DNA of 64,000 bases from Pacificimonas sp036351775 (GCA_036351775.1 JAZBPX010000064.1:62001-126000), one strand, 5' to 3'; counted from the first letter of the stretch, positions 17,815 through 26,287 are shown. Translations and numbers: made by a program. Notes: generated by a model from the letters alone, not told the origin.

Positions 17815-17866
17815 CACCTATGGCCAAAACCGGCCAAGGCGAGAACAGCGCATTCCCCAAACCAAA

Positions 17867-17955
17867 GTCATCCCAGCGCAGGCTGGGATCCACGCTGAAA
17901 CAGCCGTATCAGGTGCCGCCCAAACAGCGTAGATCCCAGCCTCCGCCGGGATGAC
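17867..17955. repeat. Inverted repeat pair, family GTCATCCCAGCG
   Basis: The left arm 17867-17897 (GTCATCCCAGCGCAGGCTGG, then GATCCACGCTG) and right arm 17925-17955 are imperfect reverse complements separated by 27 nt. The inner boundary CACGCTG/CAGCGT is palindromic too, so the whole element can fold into one long stem. The same family occurs at 34271-34364. Confidence 0.85.
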
Positions 17956-18042
17956 TAACATTGTGTTTGGCAGAGCGGCAGACCCCGCTACGCGCAAGGA
18001 CGCCTCATCGCCAATCCATGAAAGCCGCCCCGCAAGATCACC

Positions 18043-18142
18043 CGTCATTCCCGCGAACGCGGGAATCCAGCACGCACCTTCAGCTAACACGGGCTCGGCT
18101 TCGCCTTCGCACAAGCTGGATTCCCGCGTTCGCGGGAATGAC
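18043..18142. repeat. Inverted repeat pair, family GTCATTCCCGCG
   Basis: The left arm 18043-18070 and right arm 18116-18142 are perfect inverted copies of a 27-nt unit (CGTCATTCCCGCGAACGCGG, then GAATCCAG), with a 45-nt spacer. Each arm is itself an 8-bp hairpin with a GAAC loop. It is the same family as the pair at 5725-5830. It ends 42 nt from the rpmE stop, between convergent genes. Confidence 0.88.
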
Positions 18143-18184
18143 AACTCTCTAAGCAAGAACGCAGGGCGACCCGCCCCAGCCCCG

Positions 18185-18412
18185 CTACTTCTTGAGCGAA
18201 ATCGTGCCGAAGCGCTTGTTGAACTTCGCCAGACGGCCGCCGCGGTCCATCATCTTCTGGTTGCCGCCGGTCCAGGCCGGGTGCGACGTCGAATCGATTT
18301 CCAGCTTCAGCGTGTCGCCCTCCGAGCCCCAGGTGGAGCGCGTCTGGTAGCTGGTGCCGTCGGTCATCTCGACCGTGATCATGTGATATTCGGGGTGAAT
18401 CTCGGACTTCAT
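18185..18412 (-). CDS. rpmE: 50S ribosomal protein L31
   Basis: Bridges the large and small ribosomal subunits. The 75-residue protein starts MKSEIHPEYHMITVEMTDGT and contains the conserved SHPAWTGG and KFNKRFG segments. It has no cysteine at all, so it is the zinc-free form of bacterial L31 and would not be expected to answer to zinc supply through Zur. The start at 18412 is set by homology; upstream in-frame codons are not L31-like. It is divergent from the cobalamin-controlled btuB. Confidence 0.95.
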   Translation of the reverse strand: MKSEIHPEYHMITVEMTDGTSYQTRSTWGSEGDTLKLEIDSTSHPAWTGGNQKMMDRGGRLAKFNKRFGTISLKK

Positions 18413-18560
18413 CTCGGATCGTCTTTCCAGATTGCCTCTTGGGCGCCGCCGGTACCGACCGGCCGCGCGAGGGTGGGCTCGCATTGTTCGCGAAGTGCGG
18501 GCCACTTAGGGAAAACCCGCCCGGCTTGCAACCACGCGGCCTCCTCACTAACCGCCATGT

Positions 18561-18736
18561 TACCGATGGTGCCCGGGGCGACAGGTCCCGGGAGAATAGG
18601 GAAGCCGGTGAGAATCCGGCGCTGTGCCCGCAACTGTAAGCGGTCCGCCCCGTCGCCACGATGCCACTGCCCGTATCCGGGTGGGAAGGCGGAGAGGGGG
18701 CAAGGGACCGCGAAGTCAGGAGACCTGCCAACGGTA
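18561..18736 (+). promoter_or_regulatory. Cobalamin (AdoCbl) riboswitch upstream of btuB
   Basis: The leader carries the conserved cobalamin-aptamer core: GCCGGTGAGAATCCGGCGCT near 18604-18623, then GCCCGCAACTGTAA, a GCCACTG segment (18663-18669) and the B12 box GAAGTCAGGAGACCTGCC (18712-18729). TACCG at 18561-18565 can pair with CGGTA at 18732-18736 to close the P1 helix. The aptamer is about 105 nt before the btuB start, leaving room for an expression platform that hides the ribosome site when cobalamin is bound. Expected effect: high cobalamin lowers btuB expression. Confidence 0.95.
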
Positions 18737-18840
18737 CCGTCCACGCGCCGGCCGGGACCAGTCATGCGCGTGTGGAGCGGAGCGTTCGCGCGCCCGCCCT
18801 GCTGCGACGGAGTCTGAAACCGTTGCAACAGGACCATGAT

Positions 18841-20724
18841 ATGAAACCGCTTTCTCTACTTCTCTTGGCCACCAGTCTGGCCACCCCCGCTCTCGCCCAG
18901 GACGCCATCACCGTCACCGGCTCCCGCCTCCCCGCGGCGAATCCTACAACCCCCTCCGTCACCCTTCTGACCCCCGATCAAATCCTCCCGTACGACCTCT
19001 CATCCGTCGCCGATCTGATCCGCCTGACCCCCGGCGCTTCGGTCTCCGTTTCCGGCCCGGCCGGCAGCCAGACCCAGGTCCGCCTCCGCGGCGCCGAAGC
19101 CAACCACACCCTCGTCTTCGTCGACGGGATCGAGGCGAACGACCCCGGCTCCTCGAACGAGTTCCGCTGGGAATACCTCCCCGCCGCCAATGTCGAGCGC
19201 GTTGAAATCCGCCGCGGTGCTTCCTCCGCCCTCTGGGGCTCTGAAGCCCTCGCCGGCGTTGTCGCCGTCACCACCCGCGAACCCACCATCGATCCCGCCT
19301 TTGGCGCTCAAGCCAGCTATGGCAGCTTCGACACCCATGAAGGCAGCGCCTTCCTGACCGGCGGCAGCGAAACCGCGCAGTTCGCCGCAACCGGCTCATA
19401 CGTTGAATCCGAAGGCATCGACACCTTTTCCGGCGGCCCCGATGAACGCGACGGCTTCAACAGCCTCGCCCTCACGGCGAAGGCCCGCCTGGCTCCCTCG
19501 CCGATCGGATCGCTGGAAATCGCCGCCCGCTACGGCGAGAGCGAAACCGAATTCGACGGCAACGACCCTGCCACCTTCCAGCGCGCCGACACCCCCGACC
19601 GGTCACAGAACCAGCAGCTCGGCGTTCGCGGTACTGCCCGCCTCGCCCTGTCCGATGAGAAATGGCGTCACGACGTCACCGCATCCTATCTCGGTACCGA
19701 CAACGAAAACTTCCGGGGTGGCACCGCGCTAAACCGCGTCGACGCCAGCAGCCTTCGCCTCTCCTACCAGACCGGCTACCGCTTCGCCGCTGCAAGCGCT
19801 CAACATGAGCTCATCGCCGCTGCGGAATACCGCGAGCAGCAGTACCGCACCGCTGACAACAACTTCTTCGGAGCAACGGACCAGGACCGCAGCCGCCAGC
19901 GCCGCGCCCTTGTCGCCGAGTATCGCCTGGCTGCCGACCGGCTGTCCTTGAACGCGAGCGTTCGCTTCGATGACAATGACCGCTTCGAGAATGCAACGAC
20001 ATGGCGCGTGGGCGGGTCGCTGGCACTGAACGATCGGCTATCCCTGCACGCGAACGCCGGTGAGGCTTTCGCCGCCCCCACATTTACCGAACAGTTCGGA
20101 TTTTTCCCGAACAGCTTTGCCGGCAATCCGGATCTCCAGCCGGAACGCAGCTTTGCCTGGGACGTCGGCGCCGCCTACGATCTTGGTCCAGTTGCGATCA
20201 GCGCGGTCTACTTTCAGGCTAACCTCCGGGACGAGATCGTCTCGACCTTCGACAGCACAACCTTCCTAGCGGGCGTCGATAACGCTGCCGAGAAAAGTGA
20301 GCGCAGGGGAATTGAACTTGCTTCTGATGCCACGCTCGGCCCGTTATCGCTGCGCGCCCAGTACACGTTCATCGACGCCGAGGAGGTCGCGGCCGCTACC
20401 GGCCTGACCGTCCGCGAAGTACGGCGCCCCCGGCATAGCGCCGGCCTTGCTGGAGCGCTGGACCTCGGCCGCGCAGACATTGGCCTGACGCTCGCTTATG
20501 TCGGCGAACGCCGCGATCTTGATTTCGACGTCTTTCCGGCGCGAAACGTCAATCTGGGCGCGTATGTGCTTGGAACGCTCGCTGCGGAGGTCGAAGTCAC
20601 TAGGGGCATCGCCGTCACGGGGCGCATCGAGAACCTTTTCGACGCGAATCATCAGGACGTGTTCGGTTTCCAGACGCAGGGGATCGGCGCTCATATCGGT
20701 CTACGGTTGAAGGCTGGAAGCTGA
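18841..20724 (+). CDS. btuB: TonB-dependent vitamin B12 receptor
   Basis: Outer-membrane receptor importing cobalamin with TonB energy. The 627-residue protein has a signal peptide (cut after ATPALAQ, residue 20) followed at once by a TonB box DAITVTG (21-27). A plug domain (about 38-145) with VRLRGAEANHTLVFVDGIE and VERVEIRRGASSALWGSEALAGVV comes next, then a 22-strand-type barrel. AGGA lies 7 nt before the ATG. An upstream cobalamin riboswitch supports the substrate. The chain ends GLRLKAGS rather than with the usual terminal aromatic residue. No btuCDF or cob genes are adjacent. Confidence 0.93.
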   Translation: MKPLSLLLLATSLATPALAQDAITVTGSRLPAANPTTPSVTLLTPDQILPYDLSSVADLIRLTPGASVSVSGPAGSQTQVRLRGAEANHTLVFVDGIEANDPGSSNEFRWEYLPAANVERVEIRRGASSALWGSEALAGVVAVTTREPTIDPAFGAQASYGSFDTHEGSAFLTGGSETAQFAATGSYVESEGIDTFSGGPDERDGFNSLALTAKARLAPSPIGSLEIAARYGESETEFDGNDPATFQRADTPDRSQNQQLGVRGTARLALSDEKWRHDVTASYLGTDNENFRGGTALNRVDASSLRLSYQTGYRFAAASAQHELIAAAEYREQQYRTADNNFFGATDQDRSRQRRALVAEYRLAADRLSLNASVRFDDNDRFENATTWRVGGSLALNDRLSLHANAGEAFAAPTFTEQFGFFPNSFAGNPDLQPERSFAWDVGAAYDLGPVAISAVYFQANLRDEIVSTFDSTTFLAGVDNAAEKSERRGIELASDATLGPLSLRAQYTFIDAEEVAAATGLTVREVRRPRHSAGLAGALDLGRADIGLTLAYVGERRDLDFDVFPARNVNLGAYVLGTLAAEVEVTRGIAVTGRIENLFDANHQDVFGFQTQGIGAHIGLRLKAGS

Positions 20725-20802
20725 CGAGCCTGCATCGGCGGCGAACAGGACAGGCGGTGCGCGGCGCTTGAGGGCGTCCGCCCCCTCGCCTATAGCGCGG
20801 CC

Positions 20803-22395
20803 ATGTCACGCCAGATCGGCACGCCGCTTCCCGCCTCCGACCCGAAGGTCAAAGCCAACCGCGACGCGCTGGAAGCTGCACTTGAAGATCTGCGGACCCT
20901 TTCGGCACAAAAGGCGGAAGGCGGCTCGGAGCGCTCCCGAGACAAGCACGTATCGCGTGGAAAACTATTGCCGAGAGAACGCGTCGAACGGCTGCTCGAT
21001 CCCGGTACGGCCTTCCTCGAACTGTCGCTGCTCGCCGCCCACGAGGTCTATGACGACGACATCCCGGCGGCCGGCCTTATTACCGGCATCGGGCAAGTTT
21101 CCGACCGCCACTGCGTGATCGTCTGCAACGACGCCACCGTGAAGGGCGGCACCTATTACCCGCTGACTGTGAAGAAGCATCTGCGCGCCCAGCAGATCGC
21201 GCAGGAAAATGCCCTCCCCTGCCTCTATCTTGTCGATAGCGGCGGTGCAAACCTGCCAAACCAAGAGGATGTTTTTCCAGACCGTCAGCATTTCGGCCGC
21301 ATTTTCTACAACCAGGCGAATATGAGCGCGGCCGGCATCGCTCAGATCGCCGTCGTCATGGGCTCCTGCACCGCTGGCGGAGCGTATGTCCCGGCCATGT
21401 CCGACCAAACCATCATCGTGAAAAATCAGGGTACGATCTTCCTCGGCGGGCCGCCCCTTGTGAAGGCCGCGACCGGCGAGGAAGTCACGGCGGAAGACCT
21501 CGGGGGCGGCGATGTTCATGCGCGCAAATCGGGCGTCGTCGACCATCTGGCCGCCAACGACCGCGAAGCCCTGGACCTGGCCCGGCAAATCATCGCCACT
21601 CTGCCGCCGCGGGAAACCGCAGCCGTGAACCGGCGAGAACCGTGCGAGCCCCGTTTTGCAGCGGACGAACTTTACGGCCTGATCCCGCAGGATACGCGCC
21701 AGCAAATGGATGCCCGGGAAGTGATCGCCCGCATCGTCGACGATAGTGCTCTCGACGAGTTCAAGCCGCTCTATGGCGACACGCTCATCTGCGGCTTCGC
21801 ACACATCGAAGGGCTCCCGGTCGGGATCATCGGCAACAACGGTATCCTCTTCTCCGAGAGCGCGCAGAAGGGCGCGCATTTCATCGAGCTATGCTGCCAG
21901 CGCCGCATTCCGCTCCTGTTCCTTCAGAACATCTCCGGCTTCATGGTCGGCAGGAAATACGAGAATGAGGGCATCGCCCGGCATGGCGCGAAGCTCGTCA
22001 CGGCCGTCGCCTGCGCCGCCGTGCCAAAGCTGACGGTCGTCATCGGTGGCAGCTTTGGCGCCGGCAATTACGGCATGTGCGGCCGCGCCTATGACCCGCG
22101 CTTCCTGTGGATGTGGCCGAACGCACGCATTTCCGTCATGGGCGGCGAGCAGGCCGCGAGCGTCCTTGCGGAAGTCAAGCGCGGTGGTTTCACATCCGAC
22201 GCCGAACGAGAAGCCTTCAAAGCGCCCATCCGAGAGCAGTATGACGCGCAGGGCCATCCATATTACTCCTCCGCGCGCCTTTGGGACGACGGCATAATCG
22301 ACCCTGCGGATACACGTGCCGTCGTCGCGATGGGTCTTGAAGCTGCCCTGCAGCAGCCGATCCCGGAAACGCGCTTCGGCGTGTTCCGGATGTAG
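20803..22395 (+). CDS. mccB: Methylcrotonoyl-CoA carboxylase carboxyltransferase (beta) subunit
   Basis: Transfers carboxyl from biotin to 3-methylcrotonyl-CoA in leucine breakdown. The 530-residue crotonase-fold protein carries segments characteristic of MCC beta: FPDRQHFGRIFYNQANMS, MGSCTAGGAYVPAMSD, IFLGGPPLVKAATGE and the C-terminal oxyanion region GAGNYGMCGRAY. Length and motifs fit MCC better than propionyl- or acetyl-CoA carboxylase; geranyl-CoA carboxylase is a less likely alternative. It begins 78 nt after btuB and is followed by a hydratase and the biotin-carrying alpha subunit. Confidence 0.92.
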   Translation: MSRQIGTPLPASDPKVKANRDALEAALEDLRTLSAQKAEGGSERSRDKHVSRGKLLPRERVERLLDPGTAFLELSLLAAHEVYDDDIPAAGLITGIGQVSDRHCVIVCNDATVKGGTYYPLTVKKHLRAQQIAQENALPCLYLVDSGGANLPNQEDVFPDRQHFGRIFYNQANMSAAGIAQIAVVMGSCTAGGAYVPAMSDQTIIVKNQGTIFLGGPPLVKAATGEEVTAEDLGGGDVHARKSGVVDHLAANDREALDLARQIIATLPPRETAAVNRREPCEPRFAADELYGLIPQDTRQQMDAREVIARIVDDSALDEFKPLYGDTLICGFAHIEGLPVGIIGNNGILFSESAQKGAHFIELCCQRRIPLLFLQNISGFMVGRKYENEGIARHGAKLVTAVACAAVPKLTVVIGGSFGAGNYGMCGRAYDPRFLWMWPNARISVMGGEQAASVLAEVKRGGFTSDAEREAFKAPIREQYDAQGHPYYSSARLWDDGIIDPADTRAVVAMGLEAALQQPIPETRFGVFRM

Positions 22396-22404
22396 CGCCT
22401 CCTG

Positions 22405-23190
22405 ATGACCGCCAGCCTTCCCACCTCCACCGTCCTCGACACGGACATCGACGAGCGGAATGTCGCCATCCTGACGCTGAACCGGCCCGGCGCCGGGAAT
22501 GCGCTTGACGCTGACCTAATCGCCTCGCTCACGGACGCCTTCCGGTCCATCGCCGGGATCGACGCCGTGCGGGCGGTCATTCTGACAGCGAAGGGTCCGA
22601 ACTTTTCCGTCGGCGACGATGCCCGGCGCATCGCGGCGAGGCTGTCATGGAGCGCGGAAGAAACCGCTGCCGACAAGAAAACCATGACCGATCTGATCGA
22701 CGCGATCCGGCGCTGCCCGGTTCCCGTCATCGCCGCTGTCCGCGGCCGCACCAATGGCAGCGCGGTCGCGCTCCTGCTCGCTGCCGACCTGGCAGTCGCC
22801 GATCGCGGGGCCACCTTCTCGTTTCCGGACGTCCGCTACGGCGCGGTGCCCGGCCTGTTCGCAGACCTGCTGGCAGAGGAAATTGGCCGTAGCGCCGCGC
22901 GCGCACTCCTTCTGACCGGGGGCGCAATTCCGGCGGTGTCGGCGGCGCAACTGGATCTGGTCCAACAAGTCACCGGTACGCCCCAGAACATGGACGATGT
23001 CGTGTCAGGCTGGATTCGTCAGATCGAGCGGGCAGCACCGAGCGCCCTTGCCGGTACGAAGGCGATGCTGGCTCCCGGCGGCGATCCGCAGCAGGCTTTT
23101 CTCGACAGCTGGCGGAGCGCTGACGCCAAACGTGGCATCCGCGCCATGCTTGAGGGGCGAGAGCCGAACTGGAACGCCGCCGATGCGTAA
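22405..23190 (+). CDS. Divergent enoyl-CoA hydratase/isomerase-family protein
   Basis: A 261-residue crotonase-superfamily protein placed where methylglutaconyl-CoA hydratase (LiuC) usually sits, between the two MCC subunits. The N-terminal VAILTLNRPGAGNALDADLI and the oxyanion-hole strand VIAAVRGRTNGSAVALLLAADLAVAD (in part) are recognisable. However, positions that carry the two catalytic glutamates in classical hydratases appear to be Val or Ala (in SAVALLLAADL) and Asp (in SFPDVRYG). The activity is therefore uncertain; LiuC-like function is inferred mainly from context. It lies 9 nt after mccB and overlaps mccA by 8 nt. Confidence 0.82.
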   Translation: MTASLPTSTVLDTDIDERNVAILTLNRPGAGNALDADLIASLTDAFRSIAGIDAVRAVILTAKGPNFSVGDDARRIAARLSWSAEETAADKKTMTDLIDAIRRCPVPVIAAVRGRTNGSAVALLLAADLAVADRGATFSFPDVRYGAVPGLFADLLAEEIGRSAARALLLTGGAIPAVSAAQLDLVQQVTGTPQNMDDVVSGWIRQIERAAPSALAGTKAMLAPGGDPQQAFLDSWRSADAKRGIRAMLEGREPNWNAADA

Positions 23191-25168
23191 GCTTCTGATC
23201 GCCAATCGCGGTGAAATCGCCTGCCGCGTCATGCGGACCGCACGCCGAATGGGGATTGCGACGGTCGCGGTCTACTCCGAAGCTGACACGGATGCGCCGC
23301 ACGTCCACATGGCGGACGAGGCTGTACCCATCGGTCCGCCCCCCGCCAGCGAATCTTATCTCGTCATTGACAGGATCATTGCCGCCGCGACGGCGACGGG
23401 CGCCGATGCCGTCCACCCCGGCTATGGTTTCCTGTCTGAAAATGCCGACTTCGCGCGCCGATTGGATCAGGAAGACATCACCTTTGTCGGCCCGACAGCG
23501 GACAGCATCGAGAAGATGGGCCTGAAAGATGCTGCCAAGGCCTTGATGAAGAAGGCAGGCGTTCCGGTCACGCCCGGCTATCAGGGCGACGACCAGTCGC
23601 TACAGCGCCTAGAGAAAGCCGCCGAGGCAGTCGGTTATCCGCTTCTCATCAAGGCCGTGGCGGGCGGCGGCGGCAAGGGCATGCGCCGCGTCGACAATCC
23701 AGCCGACTTTGCCGATGCACTCATTGCGGCGAAGCGTGAGGGCGAGGCAAGCTTTGGCAATGGCTCGGTGCTGATCGAACGCTTCATCACGCGCCCGCGC
23801 CACGTCGAGGTGCAGGTCTTTGGCGATACCCACGGCAACGTCGTCCACCTGTTCGAGCGCGACTGTTCGCTTCAACGCCGTCATCAAAAGGTGATCGAAG
23901 AAGCGCCCGCGCCGGGGTTGCCAGATGCCACTCGTGAAGCCCTTGGCTCGGCCGCGGTTCGCGCGGCCAAGGCCATATCCTACCGCGGCGCGGGCACGAT
24001 CGAATTCATCCTCGATACCGAGAGCGCGGACGAGGGCGGGAACCACGCCTTCTACTTCATGGAGATGAATACCCGGCTACAGGTCGAACATCCCGTTACG
24101 GAAATCGTCACGAATACCGATCTTGTCGAATGGCAGATTCGGGTGGCGCGGGGCGAAGCCCTGCCAAAGGCACAGGATGAACTCACGGTAACCGGTCACG
24201 CCCTAGAGGCCCGGCTTTACGCCGAAGATCCCGACAGCGGTTTCCTACCTTCTACAGGCCCCCTGACCACACTGCGCTTTCCCGAGGAAACCGGCGGTGT
24301 GCGGATTGACTCCGGCGTTGCCGAGGGCGGTGAGGTTTCTCTTCATTACGACCCCATGATCGCCAAGGTCATCGCCGGGGCGTCGACCCGCAAAGACGCC
24401 ATCGACGGCCTGATTGGTGCGCTGGACCGAACCGTCGTGGGCGGTGTGAAAACGAACCGCGCCTTCCTCGCCCGGCTGATCGACGAGGACGCGTTTCGGG
24501 CCGGTGATGTCGAGACTGGCTTCATCGCCGCGCGCCTTGACGCCCTGACCGCGCCGCCTGCCCAGTCGGAGACGGCGCGCCTGATGGCCGCGCTCGCTCA
24601 TGTCCTGGCCCACAAGCCCGATGCAGCCAGCATGTTTGGACGCTTCCCGGGCTGGCGCATGAACCTGCCGGCAACCCGCTACATCGACCTGTTCGACAAT
24701 GCTGGTGCCGACGTGTCCGTCGCGCTGACCGAAATTGACGGCAGCTGGAAAGCGTCGGGCTCGGTTCAGGCGACCCTGTCCGATGTCCGCCAGTCGGGTT
24801 CTGGAACGGTGCACGCCAATATCGATGGCAAACCCGCCTCGGCATTTGGTGCTGAAGACCAGGACACGATCGAAGTCCGCATCTCCGGTCAAACGCACCG
24901 CTTTGCTCGCCGCGCGGCGAGCGTTGACGGTGCTGGTGGCGGAGACGGCGTCCTGACCGCGCCCATGCCGGGCCGCGTCCTTTCGCTGCTCGTCAAAAAT
25001 GGCAATGCGGTTGAGGCCGGCGCGCCGCTGCTCGTCCTTGAGGCCATGAAAATGGAGAACCGCCTCACGGCCCAGCGCGCCGGTACGGTGACAGGCCTCT
25101 CGGTTTCAGAGGGCGATCAGGTTTCGGAGGGTCAGCTTCTTCTGACCATCGAGGAGGGCGCGACCTGA
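23183..25168 (+). CDS. mccA: Methylcrotonoyl-CoA carboxylase biotin-containing (alpha) subunit
   Basis: Carboxylates its own biotin with ATP and bicarbonate, then supplies the beta subunit. The 661-residue protein has the biotin carboxylase fold (about 1-450) starting LIANRGEIACRVMRTARRMG, with ATP-grasp glycine loop KAVAGGGGKGMR and EMNTRLQVEHPVTE. A variable BT-like region follows, and a C-terminal biotinyl domain with the modified lysine in EAMKMEN (K623). The ATG at 23183 lies inside the end of the hydratase gene. It converges with fabZ with only 4 nt between stops. Confidence 0.94.
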   Translation: MRKLLIANRGEIACRVMRTARRMGIATVAVYSEADTDAPHVHMADEAVPIGPPPASESYLVIDRIIAAATATGADAVHPGYGFLSENADFARRLDQEDITFVGPTADSIEKMGLKDAAKALMKKAGVPVTPGYQGDDQSLQRLEKAAEAVGYPLLIKAVAGGGGKGMRRVDNPADFADALIAAKREGEASFGNGSVLIERFITRPRHVEVQVFGDTHGNVVHLFERDCSLQRRHQKVIEEAPAPGLPDATREALGSAAVRAAKAISYRGAGTIEFILDTESADEGGNHAFYFMEMNTRLQVEHPVTEIVTNTDLVEWQIRVARGEALPKAQDELTVTGHALEARLYAEDPDSGFLPSTGPLTTLRFPEETGGVRIDSGVAEGGEVSLHYDPMIAKVIAGASTRKDAIDGLIGALDRTVVGGVKTNRAFLARLIDEDAFRAGDVETGFIAARLDALTAPPAQSETARLMAALAHVLAHKPDAASMFGRFPGWRMNLPATRYIDLFDNAGADVSVALTEIDGSWKASGSVQATLSDVRQSGSGTVHANIDGKPASAFGAEDQDTIEVRISGQTHRFARRAASVDGAGGGDGVLTAPMPGRVLSLLVKNGNAVEAGAPLLVLEAMKMENRLTAQRAGTVTGLSVSEGDQVSEGQLLLTIEEGAT

Positions 25169-25172
25169 CGCC

Positions 25173-25652
25173 TCAGCCGTCGGCGATCATCGCCGTGAAC
25201 TGCACCTCCGACGTCGCCTTGCCATCCACTGAGGCAGTCCCGGCGAATTTGCATACCCGCGAACGCTGCTGGACAAACGAAACCTTCAGGTCGAGCAGGC
25301 AGCCCGGTTCGACGGGTGCACGGAACTTCGCGGCCTCGATCGCCATGAAATAGACGAGCTTACCCTCGGCCTCGGTCCCCAGCGTTTTCATCGCAAGGAT
25401 CCCGGCCGCCTGCGCCATCGCCTCGACCTGAAGCACGCCCGGCATGATCGGACGCGCCGGAAAATGCCCCTGGAAGAAGCCTTCGTTCATGCTGACGGCT
25501 TTGATGGCATGGATCGCTTCACCGGGGGTCAGGGAGACAACCCGGTCAACCAGCAGCATGGGATAGCGATGCGGCAGCGCGGCGAGTACGCCCGTGATGT
25601 CGAGCGCGTTCATATCACCGGACTTCACCTCCGCGCCTGCCGCATCGCTCAT
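25173..25652 (-). CDS. fabZ: 3-hydroxyacyl-[acyl-carrier-protein] dehydratase
   Basis: Cytosolic hot-dog-fold enzyme that dehydrates 3-hydroxyacyl-ACP in fatty-acid elongation. The 159-residue protein has the catalytic pair in FFQGHFPARPIMPGVLQVEA (H63, E77) and the LPHRYPMLLVDRV opening strand. It follows ompH by 5 nt and ends the large series. In many Gram-negative genomes lpxD lies between ompH and fabZ and lpxA follows; neither is present here. Confidence 0.96.
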   Translation of the reverse strand: MSDAAGAEVKSGDMNALDITGVLAALPHRYPMLLVDRVVSLTPGEAIHAIKAVSMNEGFFQGHFPARPIMPGVLQVEAMAQAAGILAMKTLGTEAEGKLVYFMAIEAAKFRAPVEPGCLLDLKVSFVQQRSRVCKFAGTASVDGKATSEVQFTAMIADG

Positions 25653-25657
25653 CAGGG

Positions 25658-26287
25658 TTACTGCTGCTGCGGCTGGGCGGCCTGACGCGCGGCGGCGAGC
25701 GTCTGACCCTGCTGCCAGCCCTCAGGCGGCGTGATCGACACGGCCTGCAGCCGCTGGTTCAGCTGCGTGATGGTGTCATCGGTAATATTTGCGGCGGCCG
25801 GGTTCAGCGCCAGCACGACCGCCTCCGGGCGAAGGACAAGCTGCGTCCCGGTTGCTGTCATCGCCGCGCGCACCGCGGCGTCGAGCTGCACCTGGACCTG
25901 CTCGATAATGTAGGACTCAGCGCGGGCGATCGGCTCCCGGAGCGTCCCCAGTTCCTGCTGCGCGGCCTGCTGGCGCTGCTGAAGCTGGGCCTGCTGCTGG
26001 CGGAGCGCGTTCTGGTCGGCGTTCGGCTGCTGCGCCGCAGTCTGCAGCGCCTGCGCTGCCGTCTGCAGCTCCTGCGTCAGCTGCTGTTCGCGTGTCTGCG
26101 ACTGCTGGATCTGGGCGGCATACTGCGTCTGCAGCTGCTGGATTGCCGTCTGGAACGCCTGGCTGCCGCGGATGGCACCCTGCGCGTCCAGAACGCCGAC
26201 TGTCTGCGCCTGTGCGAAGGAAGCGGTCGCGCCGAGGGCAGCAACGCCGAGCGCTGCCGCTTTCATCGAAGTCTTGAAGTTGGTCAT
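25658..26287 (-). CDS. Skp/OmpH-family periplasmic chaperone
   Basis: Periplasmic holdase that escorts unfolded outer-membrane proteins to BamA. The 209-residue protein has a signal peptide (cut after SFAQAQ, about 28), the conserved opening strand VGVLDAQGAIRGSQAF, and a long helical-tentacle coiled coil (about 47-115). The coiled coil is strikingly Gln-rich, with runs such as QQQAQLQQRQQAAQQ. The C-terminal strand (about 145-165) closes the body. Its ATG overlaps the bamA stop (TAATG). The family call rests on this layout and the bamA neighbour. Confidence 0.9.
   Translation of the reverse strand: MTNFKTSMKAAALGVAALGATASFAQAQTVGVLDAQGAIRGSQAFQTAIQQLQTQYAAQIQQSQTREQQLTQELQTAAQALQTAAQQPNADQNALRQQQAQLQQRQQAAQQELGTLREPIARAESYIIEQVQVQLDAAVRAAMTATGTQLVLRPEAVVLALNPAAANITDDTITQLNQRLQAVSITPPEGWQQGQTLAAARQAAQPQQQ

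Noticed and set aside
17711..18142. Possible CRISPR-like repeat-spacer array
   Set aside because: Arms alternate in orientation, belong to three families and have unequal spacers; no cas genes are nearby.
18661..18840. Earlier start of btuB inside the riboswitch
   Set aside because: The region is the structured aptamer; the signal peptide begins at 18841 with a ribosome site.
20690..20724. Frameshift at the end of btuB because the last residue is not aromatic
   Set aside because: The frame stays open with normal barrel-strand pattern to the stop; some TonB receptors end this way, so no frameshift can be claimed.
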